From positions 1 through 64,000 of the forward strand of contig CALRQP020000010.1 in NCBI GenBank assembly GCA_943370355.1: a DNA stretch of 64,000 nt, given 5' to 3'. This stretch comes from JADCGM01 sp943370355 (GTDB lineage: Bacteria; Pseudomonadota; Alphaproteobacteria; Sphingomonadales; Sphingomonadaceae). Numbering within the stretch: the first letter of the stretch is position 1; each line of letters begins with the position of its first letter. Shown here one piece after another: positions 25,209 to 34,790 of this stretch. Under the pieces are notes generated by a model. It did no database searches. It was not told where the DNA came from and saw nothing but the letters and a program-made list of their open reading frames with translations. Both the position numbers and the translations under genes were made by a program.

Positions 25209-26225
25209 GTGACCGCAACCGTTCATCCGATCCGTGCCGCCAAGGCGCCGCCGTCGCTGGCGCCGCTGATGGCGCTCGTTGCGCCCGAAATGAACAGCGT
25301 CAACGCGGTCATTCTCGACCGCATGCAGAGCGAAGTTTCGCTGATCCCGACGCTCGCCGGCCATCTGATCGCGGGCGGTGGCAAGCGGATGCGGCCGATG
25401 CTGACCCTCGCGAGCGCGCGGCTGCTCGATTATGCCGGCGCGCGGCATCACAAGCTGGCCGCAGCTGTCGAGTTCATCCATACGGCGACATTGCTGCACG
25501 ACGACGTCGTCGACGGATCGGGCCTTCGCCGCGGGCGGCAGACCGCCAATCTGATCTACGGCAACCAAGCGACGGTCCTGGTTGGCGATTTCCTGTTCAG
25601 CCGGGCGTTTGAGCTTATGGTCGAGGATGGGTCGCTGCGCGTGCTCAAGATTTTGAGCCATGCCTCGGCGGTCATTGCGCAGGGTGAGGTCAACCAGCTT
25701 ACGGCGGCGCGCGAGATCGACACGACCGAAGATCGCTATCTCGACATTATCACCGCCAAGACCGCGATTCTGTTCGCGGCGGCGTGCCAGATCTCCGCCG
25801 TCGTGGCCGAGCGAGATGCCCGCGAGGAGAGCGCACTCGAAAGCTACGGCCGCAACCTCGGCATTGCCTTCCAGCTTGTCGACGATGCGATCGATTATGT
25901 TTCGGATGCCGATACCATGGGCAAATCGATCGGCGACGATTTCCGCGAGGGAAAGGTCACGCTGCCCGTGATCCTCGCCTATCAGCGCGCCAGTGGTGCC
26001 GAGCGGAGCTTCTGGCAGGATGCGGTGTCGGGCCGCGCCGCCGGCGAAGCCGAACTGGCGCGTGCCGTCGATCTGCTCCGGTCCAGCAAGGCGGTCGACG
26101 ACACGCTGGCCCGCGCCCGTCATTATGGTGCGCGCGCGATTGACTCGCTGGCAGGATTTCCGGCCGGCCCAGCGCGTGCTGCGCTGACCGAAACCGTCGA
26201 GTTCGCCATTCAGCGCGCCTACTGA
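25209..26225 (+). CDS. ispB: Polyprenyl diphosphate synthase (quinone side chain)
   Basis: A trans-prenyltransferase that builds the long isoprenoid tail of ubiquinone. Two aspartate-rich motifs are present: LLHDDVVDGS and QLVDDAIDY, with GGGKRMRPMLTLASA ahead and GDDFREGKVTLPVI behind. The first motif has the DDxxD form. In sphingomonads the product is the Q10 (decaprenyl) chain, inferred from family only. I chose GTG at 25209 (MTATVHPIRAA, 338 residues) because the longer reading from 25137 adds unconserved sequence. Confidence 0.93.
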   Translation: MTATVHPIRAAKAPPSLAPLMALVAPEMNSVNAVILDRMQSEVSLIPTLAGHLIAGGGKRMRPMLTLASARLLDYAGARHHKLAAAVEFIHTATLLHDDVVDGSGLRRGRQTANLIYGNQATVLVGDFLFSRAFELMVEDGSLRVLKILSHASAVIAQGEVNQLTAAREIDTTEDRYLDIITAKTAILFAAACQISAVVAERDAREESALESYGRNLGIAFQLVDDAIDYVSDADTMGKSIGDDFREGKVTLPVILAYQRASGAERSFWQDAVSGRAAGEAELARAVDLLRSSKAVDDTLARARHYGARAIDSLAGFPAGPARAALTETVEFAIQRAY

Positions 26226-26235
26226 CGGACAACGC

Positions 26236-26970
26236 ATGAAGGGGCTCGGCAAGGTTATTGCAGGCTTGGCCGCTGTTTTGCTGACCACCCCAGCTTGCGC
26301 AGGGCCGCCCTATTTTACCGACGATCCGGTTCCGACCGATCGCGGTCAGTGGGAAATCTATACCTTCGCCAATGGCACGAAGACGCCGGGCAGCTTTGAG
26401 GGCGCCGCTGGCTTCGACCTCAACTATGGACCCGTCGAAGATGTGCAGCTTACAGCCACCTTGCCGCTTGATTATTCGCATAGCGCTGGCGATCGCCATA
26501 CCGGGTTCGGCGACGTCGAGATTGGCCTGAAATATCGCTTCTTTCACGACGAAGCAGCAGGGCTTGCATTTGCTGTATTTCCTCGCGTCATCCTGCCGAC
26601 GGCGAAGGCCCGGTTCGGGTCGGGACGGACCGGCGTACTGCTGCCACTCTGGGGGCAGAAGGATATCGGTCGCTGGTCAATTTTCGGCGGCGGGGGTTAT
26701 TCGGTCAATCCAGGCGCTGGAAACCGGGATTTTGTCCAGTCGGGACTCGCCGTCACGCGCATCGTGAGCAATCGTCTGTCGGTTGGAGCCGAAGTCGTAC
26801 ACCGCACAGCCGATGCGGATGATTCGCGAAGTTACGCCGCGCTAAACTTCGGGGGCGCATTGCGGGTCGCAGGACCCTTTTCGTTGCTTGTATCGGCAGG
26901 TCCCGGGGTTTTGCATCGCCGGGATGGCGGCAAATTCAATGCCTATGTCGCGCTTGCGACCATCTTTTAG
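26236..26970 (+). CDS. Outer-membrane beta-barrel protein, MetA/phenol-transport-like
   Basis: A 244-residue protein with a signal peptide (MKGLGKVIAGLAAVLLTTPACA). It is followed by PPYFTDDPVPTDRGQWEIY and alternating strands, as in the MetA-type transporters of phenol degradation (PF13557). It ends in a C-terminal aromatic residue (ATIF), as usual for outer-membrane barrels. It starts 10 bp after ispB and seems co-transcribed; no aromatic degradation genes are near. Confidence 0.75.
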   Translation: MKGLGKVIAGLAAVLLTTPACAGPPYFTDDPVPTDRGQWEIYTFANGTKTPGSFEGAAGFDLNYGPVEDVQLTATLPLDYSHSAGDRHTGFGDVEIGLKYRFFHDEAAGLAFAVFPRVILPTAKARFGSGRTGVLLPLWGQKDIGRWSIFGGGGYSVNPGAGNRDFVQSGLAVTRIVSNRLSVGAEVVHRTADADDSRSYAALNFGGALRVAGPFSLLVSAGPGVLHRRDGGKFNAYVALATIF

Positions 26971-26986
26971 AGATTGGAATTTGACG

Positions 26987-27763
26987 GTGAAGCGAGACGA
27001 TCAGGACTTGGCCAGCAAGGTTCCGGCGGTCACTTTGGGATTCTGGGCGATCAAGATCCTGGCGACGACGCTCGGGGAGACCGGAGGCGACACGGTCAGC
27101 ATGACAATGGACCTCGGCTATCTGGTCGGCACGGCAATCTTTCTGTCCATTCTCGCGCTGCTCGTCTGGCTGCAAATTCGCGCCCGCTCTTTCCACCCCT
27201 TCCTGTATTGGGCCACGATCATCGCCTCGACGACGGCGGGCACGACATTGGCGGACTTCGCGACGCGCTCGCTGGGGATCGGCTACACGGGTGGATCGGC
27301 GCTGCTGCTGGCGCTGGTCATCGCCTCGCTCGCCCTTTGGCAGCGCACCATGGGATCGATCTCCGCAGACTCGGTGTCCGACCCGAAGGCCGAGGCATTT
27401 TACTGGCTGACGATTACCCTGTCGCAAACGCTCGGTACCGCGCTCGGGGACTGGATGGCCGACACGAGCGGGCTTGGATACCTCGGCGCGGCAGCCGTGT
27501 TCGGAGCCGCATTGGCGGTGATTGCGGCGCTGTATTTCCGAACGTCGGTCAATCGCGTGCTGCTGTTCTGGGCGGCATTCATCCTGACCCGGCCACTCGG
27601 TGCGACCGTCGGCGACTTCCTCGACAAGCCGCTTGATCATGGAGGATTGAATTTCAGCCGGCCCGTTGCGTCTGCTGTGCTCGGGGTCGCTATCCTGCTG
27701 CTAATTGTCGTGTTGCCGCAGCGGGCGGGACGTCATGCTGGCTCGCCGCGAGCGTCCGCATGA
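26987..27763 (+). CDS. COG4705-type membrane protein with four internal repeats
   Basis: A 258-residue integral membrane protein. It consists of four copies of a two-helix unit; each begins with an aromatic-rich helix and has a T-x-G-x4-D-like core: TTLGETGGD, TTAGTTLAD, QTLGTALGD and RPLGATVGD. Spacing is about 58-60 residues. The family is of unknown function, perhaps a small-solute transporter. The start may be GTG 26987 or TTG 26981. The 3' end overlaps the convergent YhhN gene by 74 bp. Confidence 0.8.
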   Translation: MKRDDQDLASKVPAVTLGFWAIKILATTLGETGGDTVSMTMDLGYLVGTAIFLSILALLVWLQIRARSFHPFLYWATIIASTTAGTTLADFATRSLGIGYTGGSALLLALVIASLALWQRTMGSISADSVSDPKAEAFYWLTITLSQTLGTALGDWMADTSGLGYLGAAAVFGAALAVIAALYFRTSVNRVLLFWAAFILTRPLGATVGDFLDKPLDHGGLNFSRPVASAVLGVAILLLIVVLPQRAGRHAGSPRASA

Positions 27764-28373
27764 CGCCCGTGCAGATCAGCGCTTGCCCAACATAATAGAG
27801 AATCCAGACCGCAAGGCCGAGCGCCAGCGCGTCGCGTAGCAGCTGCATGCGAGCGACAATAAGCGCATCGCTGACAACGAACATCGTCGCGCCGAGGCCG
27901 ACGCTGTAGCGCGAAAAGCGACTCGTCCACGCGGTGGAGGCCATGAGGGTCAGCAGCAGGCCATAGATTGCCAATGGAACGACAGCGAGCGTCGGACCCA
28001 GCAGCAAAAATGGCATGGCGAGGCCGAAGGGCGGGAGCAACCATGCCAGTAGCCGCTGGCTTGGTGAAAGCGTTGCGCGGCGATTGCGTCGATAGAGTCT
28101 GATCGCCACGATATGGCCGACGCCGAAGGCGGCAGCGCCGACCTTGAAATCGATCTCCAGCAGCATGTCGCCCAATGCGCCGAGCGCCATCACGGCCGTG
28201 AGCAGCCAGCCGTCGACGGACCGCGCCCGCGTTGCGGCATAAAGCGCCAGAAACCCGACGCCGCTCCCCTTCAACGCAATGATTGCCGCAGGCGGCCAGG
28301 GCTGGCCGCGCAGCAGCAGGTAAGCGATGCCACCGGCGATGCTGGCGAGCAGGAGGGGCGAAACGCGCGACAT
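27690..28373 (-). CDS. YhhN family membrane protein (lysoplasmalogenase-like)
   Basis: A 227-residue protein of about eight transmembrane helices. Segments ALGALGDMLLE and GVGHIVAIRLY match the YhhN family, whose animal member TMEM86B cleaves lysoplasmalogens; the bacterial role is not settled. The start at 28373 (MSRVSPLLLA) fits a membrane start; a longer reading from 28403 is possible. The gene runs 74 bp into the convergent membrane-protein gene. Confidence 0.82.
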   Translation of the reverse strand: MSRVSPLLLASIAGGIAYLLLRGQPWPPAAIIALKGSGVGFLALYAATRARSVDGWLLTAVMALGALGDMLLEIDFKVGAAAFGVGHIVAIRLYRRNRRATLSPSQRLLAWLLPPFGLAMPFLLLGPTLAVVPLAIYGLLLTLMASTAWTSRFSRYSVGLGATMFVVSDALIVARMQLLRDALALGLAVWILYYVGQALICTGVMRTLAASQHDVPPAAATRQLAAG

Positions 28374-28445
28374 GACCGGGAGCCTAGGGGAGGCTGCGCA
28401 CAATCGCTAGTGACGGCGCGCGTTGGCTCTGCCACATCTCAGCCG

Positions 28446-29612
28446 ATGTCGCCGCCCGTCCGCATGACCCTTTTCAACGCGCTGTATTTTGCCGGATTGT
28501 CGGGCGTGCTGCTGTTCCTGCCGGTCTGGCTGGAAAAGGCGCGCGGGCTCGATGGCTGGCATATCGGCATGGTGCTCTGTGCCGCGGGATTCGGACGGAT
28601 GATTGCCGGACCGGTCATGGCCGGCTGGGCGGATGGACAGCGCGACCGGCATGCGGCGGTGAAATTCCTGACGCTTGCGGTGCTGGCGGCTTTCTTGCTG
28701 CTCGGCGTTGCGCCGTCCTATCTGACGATCCTGCTCGCCTGCCTGTTCGGCATCACCGGCTTCTGGCTGATCGTCGGCTATGTCGAGGCAGGCTTGATGC
28801 GCTTGTGCAAGGGCGCGCTGACCTATCCCGTGGCGCGCGGTCTGGGGTCGGCGGCGTTCGTGGTCGGAAGCCTGACCATCGGACGCGGAATCGATGCGTT
28901 CGGGGCGCGCTTCGCGCTTTGGATTGTCGTCGGACTATGCGCGGCGCTCGCGGTCTGGGCCTGGGTGCTGACGCCTGAAACCGACGAACATGCCACGCCT
29001 GACCATTCGCTCGGTGAACGATTGCGCGACGGGCTGGGTCTTGTCAGGCAGCCGGCCTTTTTCCTGCTCATCATCGGCGCAGGCTTCGTGCAGGCCAGTC
29101 ACGCCTTCTACAACGCGTTCGGCGGACTGGTCTGGCTGCACCAGGGCATTTCCGGCAGCTGGGTCGGCGCGCTCTATAGCATCGGCGTCGGGGTCGAGGT
29201 GCTTTTCCTCGTCGTGTTCGGCGGCTGGTCGGAGCGATTTCATCCGACGGCGCTCGTGCTGGCCGGCGCACTCGGGGCGACGCTGCGCTGGTCGCTGCTT
29301 GCGCTTCAGCCGGAGCTTGGATGGTTGATCCCGTTGCAGGCGCTGCACGGCTTGAGCTTTGCAGCGACCTATCTCGGCACGATGCGCTTGATTCAGCGCT
29401 GGTATGGCGTCGAGCGCACGCCGACCGCGCAGATGATGTATCAAAGCTTCGCGGCGGCTCCGGAAGCGGCACTGGCGACGCTCATGGCCGGGCCGCTGTA
29501 CGACCGGTTCGGCGCTGGCGGCTATTGGGGCATGACGGCGCTGGCGATCGTCGGCATCCTGTTCGCGCTGCGCCTGCGGACTGCCGCGCCACCGAGGCTC
29601 GTCCCGGCATGA
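28446..29612 (+). CDS. MFS transporter (MFS_1-like, HcaT-type)
   Basis: A 388-residue protein of twelve predicted helices. TLFNALYFAGLSGVLLFLPV begins the first helix, and the region of WLHQGISGSWVGALYSI and QALHGLSFAATYLGTM is as in the LacY-related HcaT branch. The substrate is unknown. The end (ATGA) overlaps the start of the DoxX gene, and the next gene also overlaps, so three genes form one transcript unit. Confidence 0.83.
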   Translation: MSPPVRMTLFNALYFAGLSGVLLFLPVWLEKARGLDGWHIGMVLCAAGFGRMIAGPVMAGWADGQRDRHAAVKFLTLAVLAAFLLLGVAPSYLTILLACLFGITGFWLIVGYVEAGLMRLCKGALTYPVARGLGSAAFVVGSLTIGRGIDAFGARFALWIVVGLCAALAVWAWVLTPETDEHATPDHSLGERLRDGLGLVRQPAFFLLIIGAGFVQASHAFYNAFGGLVWLHQGISGSWVGALYSIGVGVEVLFLVVFGGWSERFHPTALVLAGALGATLRWSLLALQPELGWLIPLQALHGLSFAATYLGTMRLIQRWYGVERTPTAQMMYQSFAAAPEAALATLMAGPLYDRFGAGGYWGMTALAIVGILFALRLRTAAPPRLVPA

Positions 29613-30016
29613 CGGCGCGCACCGCAATGCGCTGGGTCATGGTGCTGTTCTACGCCGTCGCGGGCATCGCGCACCTGCGCTCGCCCGCGCCGTTTCTGCG
29701 CATCACGCCCGATTGGGTTCCTGATCCGGCGCTGGTCATCGCGCTGACCGGCGTTTGCGAATTGCTCGGAGCGGCCGGGTTGTTGATTCCGGTGACGCGC
29801 TGGTGGGCGGGCGTCATGCTCGCGCTGTATGCGCTTTGCGTCTGGCCCGCCAATGTGAAGCATGCGCTCGATGCGCTTCCCGGCTGGCAGGGATTGCCGC
29901 CAAGCTGGTGGTATCACGGGCCGCGCCTTGTGCTGCAACCGGTCATCATCTGGTGGGCGCTTTATGTGGGCGGCGTCACCGACTGGCCTTTTGGACGAAA
30001 GACTACCGACCGATGA
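29609..30016 (+). CDS. DoxX family membrane protein
   Basis: A 135-residue protein with four hydrophobic segments. The start MRWVMVLFYAVAGIAHL and the block ITPDWVPDPALVIALTGVCE match DoxX-like proteins, which often act in redox or sulfur metabolism. It overlaps the MFS gene upstream and the esterase gene downstream by 4 bp each. The role is not clear here. Confidence 0.82.
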   Translation: MTARTAMRWVMVLFYAVAGIAHLRSPAPFLRITPDWVPDPALVIALTGVCELLGAAGLLIPVTRWWAGVMLALYALCVWPANVKHALDALPGWQGLPPSWWYHGPRLVLQPVIIWWALYVGGVTDWPFGRKTTDR

Positions 30017-30885
30017 GAGTTCGCCTGCTGCAAAAGCCCTTCGCCTTTCTCGCAGCGCTGGGGCTGGCCGCCTGTTCGCCGCTCGGTGCGCTCAACGGAC
30101 TCGATACCGTCGCGAGCGGCGGCGGCGTGCGGCAGGTCGCGAAGGATCAGGCGTTCGGAAGCGACCCTCGCCAGCAGCTCGACGTCTATGCGCCGCCGCG
30201 CGCGCACAATGCGCCGGTGCTGGTATTTTTCTATGGCGGCAGCTGGTCGAGCGGAAAGCGGCAGGACTACAAATTTGCAGCACGCGCCTTCGTGAAGCGC
30301 GGCTATGTCGTTGTCGTGCCAGACTACCGACTGGTGCCGCAGGTTCGGTTTCCGGCCTTCGTGCAGGACGGAGCATCGGCGGTGCGCTGGACGCGCGACC
30401 ATATCGCCGTGCTCGGCGGCGATCCCCAGCGCATCGCCGTCGCCGGCCATTCGGCAGGAGCCTATATCGCGCTGATGCTGACGCTCGATCCACGCTGGTT
30501 GCGCGAGGCCGGCGCGGAGGGTGCCATCCGGGCCGGAGTTTCGCTTGCGGGGCCAGCCGATTTCCTGCCGCTCACCGTTGGCGCGACGCGAGAGGCGTTC
30601 GGCAATGCGCTGGACCCGGTGGCGACCCAGCCGATCAGTTTTGCCCGCGCCGATGCGCCGCCGTTGCTGCTGCTCCACGGCGATGCCGACGACACGGTTT
30701 ACCCGAAAAATTCACGCAACCTGGCCGCCGCGATCACCAAGGCGGGCGGCCGCGTCGAGGAAAAGGAGTATCCCGGCCTCGGTCACGTCGGCATCCTAAT
30801 CTCGCTGTCGACACCATTCCGCGGAAAGGCGTCGGCGCTCGACGACAGCGTCGCTTTCCTCGCCCGCGAGGATGCCGCGCGCTAA
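30013..30885 (+). CDS. Alpha/beta hydrolase, lipoprotein esterase
   Basis: A 290-residue exported hydrolase. The signal LLQKPFAFLAALGLAAC ends in a lipobox. The catalytic serine is in AVAGHSAGAY (GxSxG), the aspartate in LLLHGDADDTVYP and the histidine in PGLGHVGI. The HGG-like oxyanion region reads FFYGGSW. It resembles BD-FAE/carboxylesterase-type proteins. It is translationally coupled to the DoxX gene, and the stop overlaps the parC stop by 4 bp. Confidence 0.88.
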   Translation: MRVRLLQKPFAFLAALGLAACSPLGALNGLDTVASGGGVRQVAKDQAFGSDPRQQLDVYAPPRAHNAPVLVFFYGGSWSSGKRQDYKFAARAFVKRGYVVVVPDYRLVPQVRFPAFVQDGASAVRWTRDHIAVLGGDPQRIAVAGHSAGAYIALMLTLDPRWLREAGAEGAIRAGVSLAGPADFLPLTVGATREAFGNALDPVATQPISFARADAPPLLLLHGDADDTVYPKNSRNLAAAITKAGGRVEEKEYPGLGHVGILISLSTPFRGKASALDDSVAFLAREDAAR

Positions 30886-33125
30886 CTGAAACGGTTGTCG
30901 CGCGGAAATCCCTGCGGCGGTAGCCGTCCGGCTTGCGCCCGGTCGCCGAGCCAAGGCGTCAGGTCGCTCTCGGTCCGGATGCGTCCGCTGTCGCCGCCCA
31001 TCGGCCAGGACAGGCCATCGGCGAGCCGGAAGGGAAGGGCGTCAGACAGGCCGCCATCCTTGAACTTCTGCAGCGCGACGCCTTGGCCGCGCGACATTTC
31101 CGGGATCTGCGTCAGCGGGAACACCAGCAGCTTTCGGTTGTCGCCGACAGTCGCGAGGTGGTCCGCGCCTGCCGCAATCACGCGCAAGATCTTCAGCTTC
31201 GCACCGGGTCGCGGAGTCGCGACCTGCCGTCCCTTTCGCGTTTCAGCGAGCGTGTCCGAAACCGCGACGACAAAGCCGCGTCCGTCGCTGGCGGCAAGCA
31301 GAAGTTTCGCTTCGGCACGAAAAGCGAAGAGCGCAACGATCTCGGCCTGCGCGTCCATATCGACCATGAGCCGGATCGGCTCGCCGAACCCTCGCCCGCC
31401 GGGCAGGCGATCGGCCGCGAGCGTGTAGAAGCGGCCATTGTCGGCAGCGACCATGATCTTGTCGGTGGTCTGCGCATGGAAGGCAAAGGCTGGGCCGTCG
31501 CCTTCCTTGAACTTTGCCGCTTCGGCGCTGGCGATGTCGACATGCCCCTTCATCGCACGGATCCAGCCCTTAGCGGACGCGATCACGGTTATCGGTTCCC
31601 GTTCGATCATCGCTTCCAGCGGGATATCCGTGAACGGCGCGGGCGTGTCGAACGTCGAGCGGCGGCGGCCGAGTTCGGTCGGGGGGCCGTAGCGTGCGCG
31701 CAGCTGGCCGATGTCGGCCTTGATCCGGGCGCGTTGCTGCGCGGGGCTGGCGATCAGCGCGGCGAGACCCTTGCGCTCGGCCTGGAGCTTCTTGTTCTCT
31801 TTGGTAATCTCCATTTCCTCAAGGCGGCGCAGCGAGCGCAGCCGCATGTTGAGGATCGCCTCGGCCTGACGGTCGTTCAGGTCAAAGGTCCGCATGAGCT
31901 CGGCCTTCACCTCATCCTCCTCTCGGATGATGCGGATGACCTCGTCGAGGTTCAGATAGGCCTTGAGGAAGCCGTCGAGCAGTTCGAGACGGTCATCGAT
32001 CTTGCCGAGCCGAAATTCCGAGCGCTTGACCAGCACTTCGATCTGGTGATCGAGCCAGGCGAGCAGAGCTTCCTTCAACGACATCACGCGCGGCGTGCGC
32101 GTTTTGTCGAGCACATTGAGGTTGAGGCTGAAGCGCGTTTCCAGATCGGTCAGCTTGAACAGGCTTTCCATCAGGATCGTTGGATCGACGTTGCGCGATT
32201 TGGGTTCGAGCACGAGGCGGATCTCGGTGTCCGACTCGTCGCGCACATCTTCTAGGATGGGCAATTTCCGGTCGTTGATGAGCGCGGCAATCTCCTCGAT
32301 CAGCTTGCCCTTGGGCACCTGATAGGGAATCTCGCTGACGATGATCTGGTAGCCGCCACCCTTGAGATCGACCTTCTCCCATTTGGCGCGCAGCCGGAAG
32401 CCGCCGCGGCCGGTCGCATAGGCTTCGCGGATCGAGGCCGCCGATTCCACGATGACGCCGCCTGTCGCGAAATCGGGGCCGCGCACGAAGGCGACGACTT
32501 CATCGATCGAGGCATCGGGATTGTCGATGAGCAGCATGGCCGCATCGGCGAGCTCGGCGACATTGTGCGGCGGGATCGATGTCGCCATGCCGACAGCAAT
32601 GCCGGATGCGCCGTTGGCGAGCAGGTTCGGGAAGGCAGCGGGGAAGACCTCGGGCTCGTCCTCCTCGCCATTGTAGGTCGGCCGGAAGGCGACGCAGTCT
32701 TCATCGACACCGTCCATCAATTCGATGGCAGCGGCGGTCATCCGCGCCTCGGTGTAGCGCATTGCCGCAGCGTTATCGCCATCGACATTGCCGAAATTGC
32801 CCTGGCCGTCGACGAGCGGGTAGCGCAGCGAAAAGGGCTGCGCGAGCCGGACCATGGCGTCGTAGATCGAGGCATCGCCGTGCGGGTGATATTTGCCCAT
32901 GACGTCGCCGACGACGCGCGCGCATTTCTTGTAGCCGGCGTCGGGATCGAGCTTCAGCAATCGCATGCCCCACAGCAGGCGGCGATGCACGGGCTTCAGG
33001 CCGTCCCGAACGTCGGGCAGCGACCGCGCGGTGATCGTCGACAGCGCATAGACGAGATAGCGGTCGGACAGAGCGTCGGCGAAGGGGGTATCGAGAATGC
33101 GGTCGGTGTCGCGGAGTTCGGTCAT
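30882..33125 (-). CDS. parC: DNA topoisomerase IV subunit A
   Basis: The breakage subunit that unlinks daughter chromosomes. It has 747 residues, with GKYHPHGDASIYDAM near residues 77-91 and the active-site tyrosine in AAMRYTEAR (Y124). The C-terminal beta-pinwheel has degenerate blades (GWIRAMKGH, DKIMVAADNGRFYTL). At the quinolone-contact positions it has Ala85 where E. coli ParC has Ser80, and Asp89 where E. coli has Glu84. It is the last gene of the lepB-rnc-era-recO-parC run; its ATG overlaps the recO stop. Confidence 0.95.
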   Translation of the reverse strand: MTELRDTDRILDTPFADALSDRYLVYALSTITARSLPDVRDGLKPVHRRLLWGMRLLKLDPDAGYKKCARVVGDVMGKYHPHGDASIYDAMVRLAQPFSLRYPLVDGQGNFGNVDGDNAAAMRYTEARMTAAAIELMDGVDEDCVAFRPTYNGEEDEPEVFPAAFPNLLANGASGIAVGMATSIPPHNVAELADAAMLLIDNPDASIDEVVAFVRGPDFATGGVIVESAASIREAYATGRGGFRLRAKWEKVDLKGGGYQIIVSEIPYQVPKGKLIEEIAALINDRKLPILEDVRDESDTEIRLVLEPKSRNVDPTILMESLFKLTDLETRFSLNLNVLDKTRTPRVMSLKEALLAWLDHQIEVLVKRSEFRLGKIDDRLELLDGFLKAYLNLDEVIRIIREEDEVKAELMRTFDLNDRQAEAILNMRLRSLRRLEEMEITKENKKLQAERKGLAALIASPAQQRARIKADIGQLRARYGPPTELGRRRSTFDTPAPFTDIPLEAMIEREPITVIASAKGWIRAMKGHVDIASAEAAKFKEGDGPAFAFHAQTTDKIMVAADNGRFYTLAADRLPGGRGFGEPIRLMVDMDAQAEIVALFAFRAEAKLLLAASDGRGFVVAVSDTLAETRKGRQVATPRPGAKLKILRVIAAGADHLATVGDNRKLLVFPLTQIPEMSRGQGVALQKFKDGGLSDALPFRLADGLSWPMGGDSGRIRTESDLTPWLGDRAQAGRLPPQGFPRDNRFS

Positions 33126-33880
33126 GGCACCGGGCTATAGGGCGTCGCGGCGCGCTTCGCTACACGCGCAACGAACCGCTCGCGGACGGACATGAGGTCG
33201 GCGCCCCGCCGGTGGGCCAGCAGATCGCGTTCGACGAAGTGGCCCGTGGTTTTGAGCGCGGCGGCGATGTCGGGCCAGCCGGCATCTTTGGTCTCGCCAA
33301 GCAGCAGGCCAGGGAGAGGGAGCAGCTTCGCCGCATAGGGTTCGCCGGCGATGCGGCTCACCGCCTTGGACGATTTCGGACTGACATAGATGAGGTCATC
33401 ACGGCTTCCTGTTGCGGCGCATTCCGTCAGATCGAGGCCGAAGCCGAGCCGTTCGAGCAGCAGCAGTTCGTAGCGTGGAACGGCGGCGCACCAAAGCTGG
33501 GCATCGTCGCTGTGGTCCATCACATCGAGCAGTCCGGCAAGCGCGTCATATAGGCCTGGATAGGCTTGCCCCTCGGCGAGCGCAGCGGCGGTCAGTCCGG
33601 TCACCCAGTCGAGCGCGGCTGCCGAAAGTCCGTCGAGCGTCAGCGGCGCGCGAGAGGTCAACAATTCCACCGTCGCCGCTGCCAGTTGCTCTTCGACGCG
33701 GGCGCGCAGCTCGACTTGAACGAGGTTGCCGGGCTGGAGAATGGGGCGCAGCTTTTGAGACCGTCCGCCGCGCACATAGCCGGCCTCCAGCTTGGAGTCA
33801 GCGGTCAGGAACCGGACGATTGCGCCATGTTCGCCGTGACCGAAGACCGCGCAGACGATCGACACGCGGGTTATAATCAT
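33122..33880 (-). CDS. recO: DNA repair protein RecO
   Basis: It helps RecFOR load RecA at gaps. The 252-residue protein has the N-terminal OB fold (VCAVFGHGEHGAIVRFLTAD) and a helical C-terminal part; RYELLLLERLGFGLDLTEC carries a cysteine of the site that is a zinc site in some homologues. It starts 7 bp after era, and its stop overlaps the parC start. Confidence 0.92.
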   Translation of the reverse strand: MIITRVSIVCAVFGHGEHGAIVRFLTADSKLEAGYVRGGRSQKLRPILQPGNLVQVELRARVEEQLAAATVELLTSRAPLTLDGLSAAALDWVTGLTAAALAEGQAYPGLYDALAGLLDVMDHSDDAQLWCAAVPRYELLLLERLGFGLDLTECAATGSRDDLIYVSPKSSKAVSRIAGEPYAAKLLPLPGLLLGETKDAGWPDIAAALKTTGHFVERDLLAHRRGADLMSVRERFVARVAKRAATPYSPVP

Positions 33881-33887
33881 GGCGGTG

Positions 33888-34790
33888 CTATTCGACCCAG
33901 TCGAGGCCCATATCGCGGTACACGGCGCGGTCCTCTGACCAGCCGGGGTTGACCTTGACGTGGAGGAACAGGTGGATGCGGCGGCCGAGCTGGGCTTCGA
34001 GTTCGATGCGAGCTGTCTCGCCGATCTTCTTGATCTGGCTGCCGCCTTTGCCGAGGATGATCGCCTTCTGGCTGTCGCGTTCGACAAGGATCTGCTGGTG
34101 GATCGCCGCCGAGCCGTCCTTGCGGTCTTCCCATTTCTCGGTCTCGACTGTCGACGCGTAGGGCAGTTCTTCGTGGAGCTGCACAAACAGCTGCTCGCGC
34201 GTGATCTCGGAGGCCAGCAGGCGCGTCGTGACGTTCGACACCTGATCGGCGGGGAAATGCCACGGCCCTTCGGGCAGCGCGAGCGCGAGGGTGGCCTTCA
34301 GATCCTCGACGCCGTCGCCGGATTTGGCCGAAACCATGAAGGTTTCCGCGAACGGGACGCGGCTGTTCGCTTCCTCGGCGAGCCCGAGCAGGCGCGATTT
34401 GGCGGTGATATCGACCTTGTTGAGCACGAGCATCTTGGGCTCTTCGCGCGTTTTCAGCGCTTCGAGGATCGCCATTGTATCCTCGCTCAGCGAAACCTTG
34501 GCATCGATAACGAGCAGCACGAGATCAGCGCCGCTTGCCCCCTCCCACGCCGCCTGCACCATTGCCCGGTCGAGACGGCGGCGCGGCCGGAAGATGCCGG
34601 GCGTATCGACGAGCAGCAGCTGTGCCGCACCCTCGATGGCGATGCCCATCAGCCGGGCGCGCGTCGTCTGCACCTTGGGGCTGACGATCGCGACCTTCTG
34701 CCCCACGAGCGCGTTGACGAGCGTCGACTTGCCGGCGTTCGGTGCACCGACGACGGCAATGACACCGCAGCGTTCAGGCGATGCGTTCAT
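33888..34790 (-). CDS. era: GTPase Era
   Basis: A ribosome-biogenesis GTPase binding 16S rRNA near its 3' end. The 300-residue protein has GAPNAGKST (G1), the effector region TTRARLMG, DTPG (G3), NKVD (G4) and SAKSG (G5). A C-terminal KH domain contains ILGKGGSQIKKIG. Its start lies in the rnc stop (ATGA), as commonly seen for the rnc-era pair. Confidence 0.97.
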   Translation of the reverse strand: MNASPERCGVIAVVGAPNAGKSTLVNALVGQKVAIVSPKVQTTRARLMGIAIEGAAQLLLVDTPGIFRPRRRLDRAMVQAAWEGASGADLVLLVIDAKVSLSEDTMAILEALKTREEPKMLVLNKVDITAKSRLLGLAEEANSRVPFAETFMVSAKSGDGVEDLKATLALALPEGPWHFPADQVSNVTTRLLASEITREQLFVQLHEELPYASTVETEKWEDRKDGSAAIHQQILVERDSQKAIILGKGGSQIKKIGETARIELEAQLGRRIHLFLHVKVNPGWSEDRAVYRDMGLDWVE

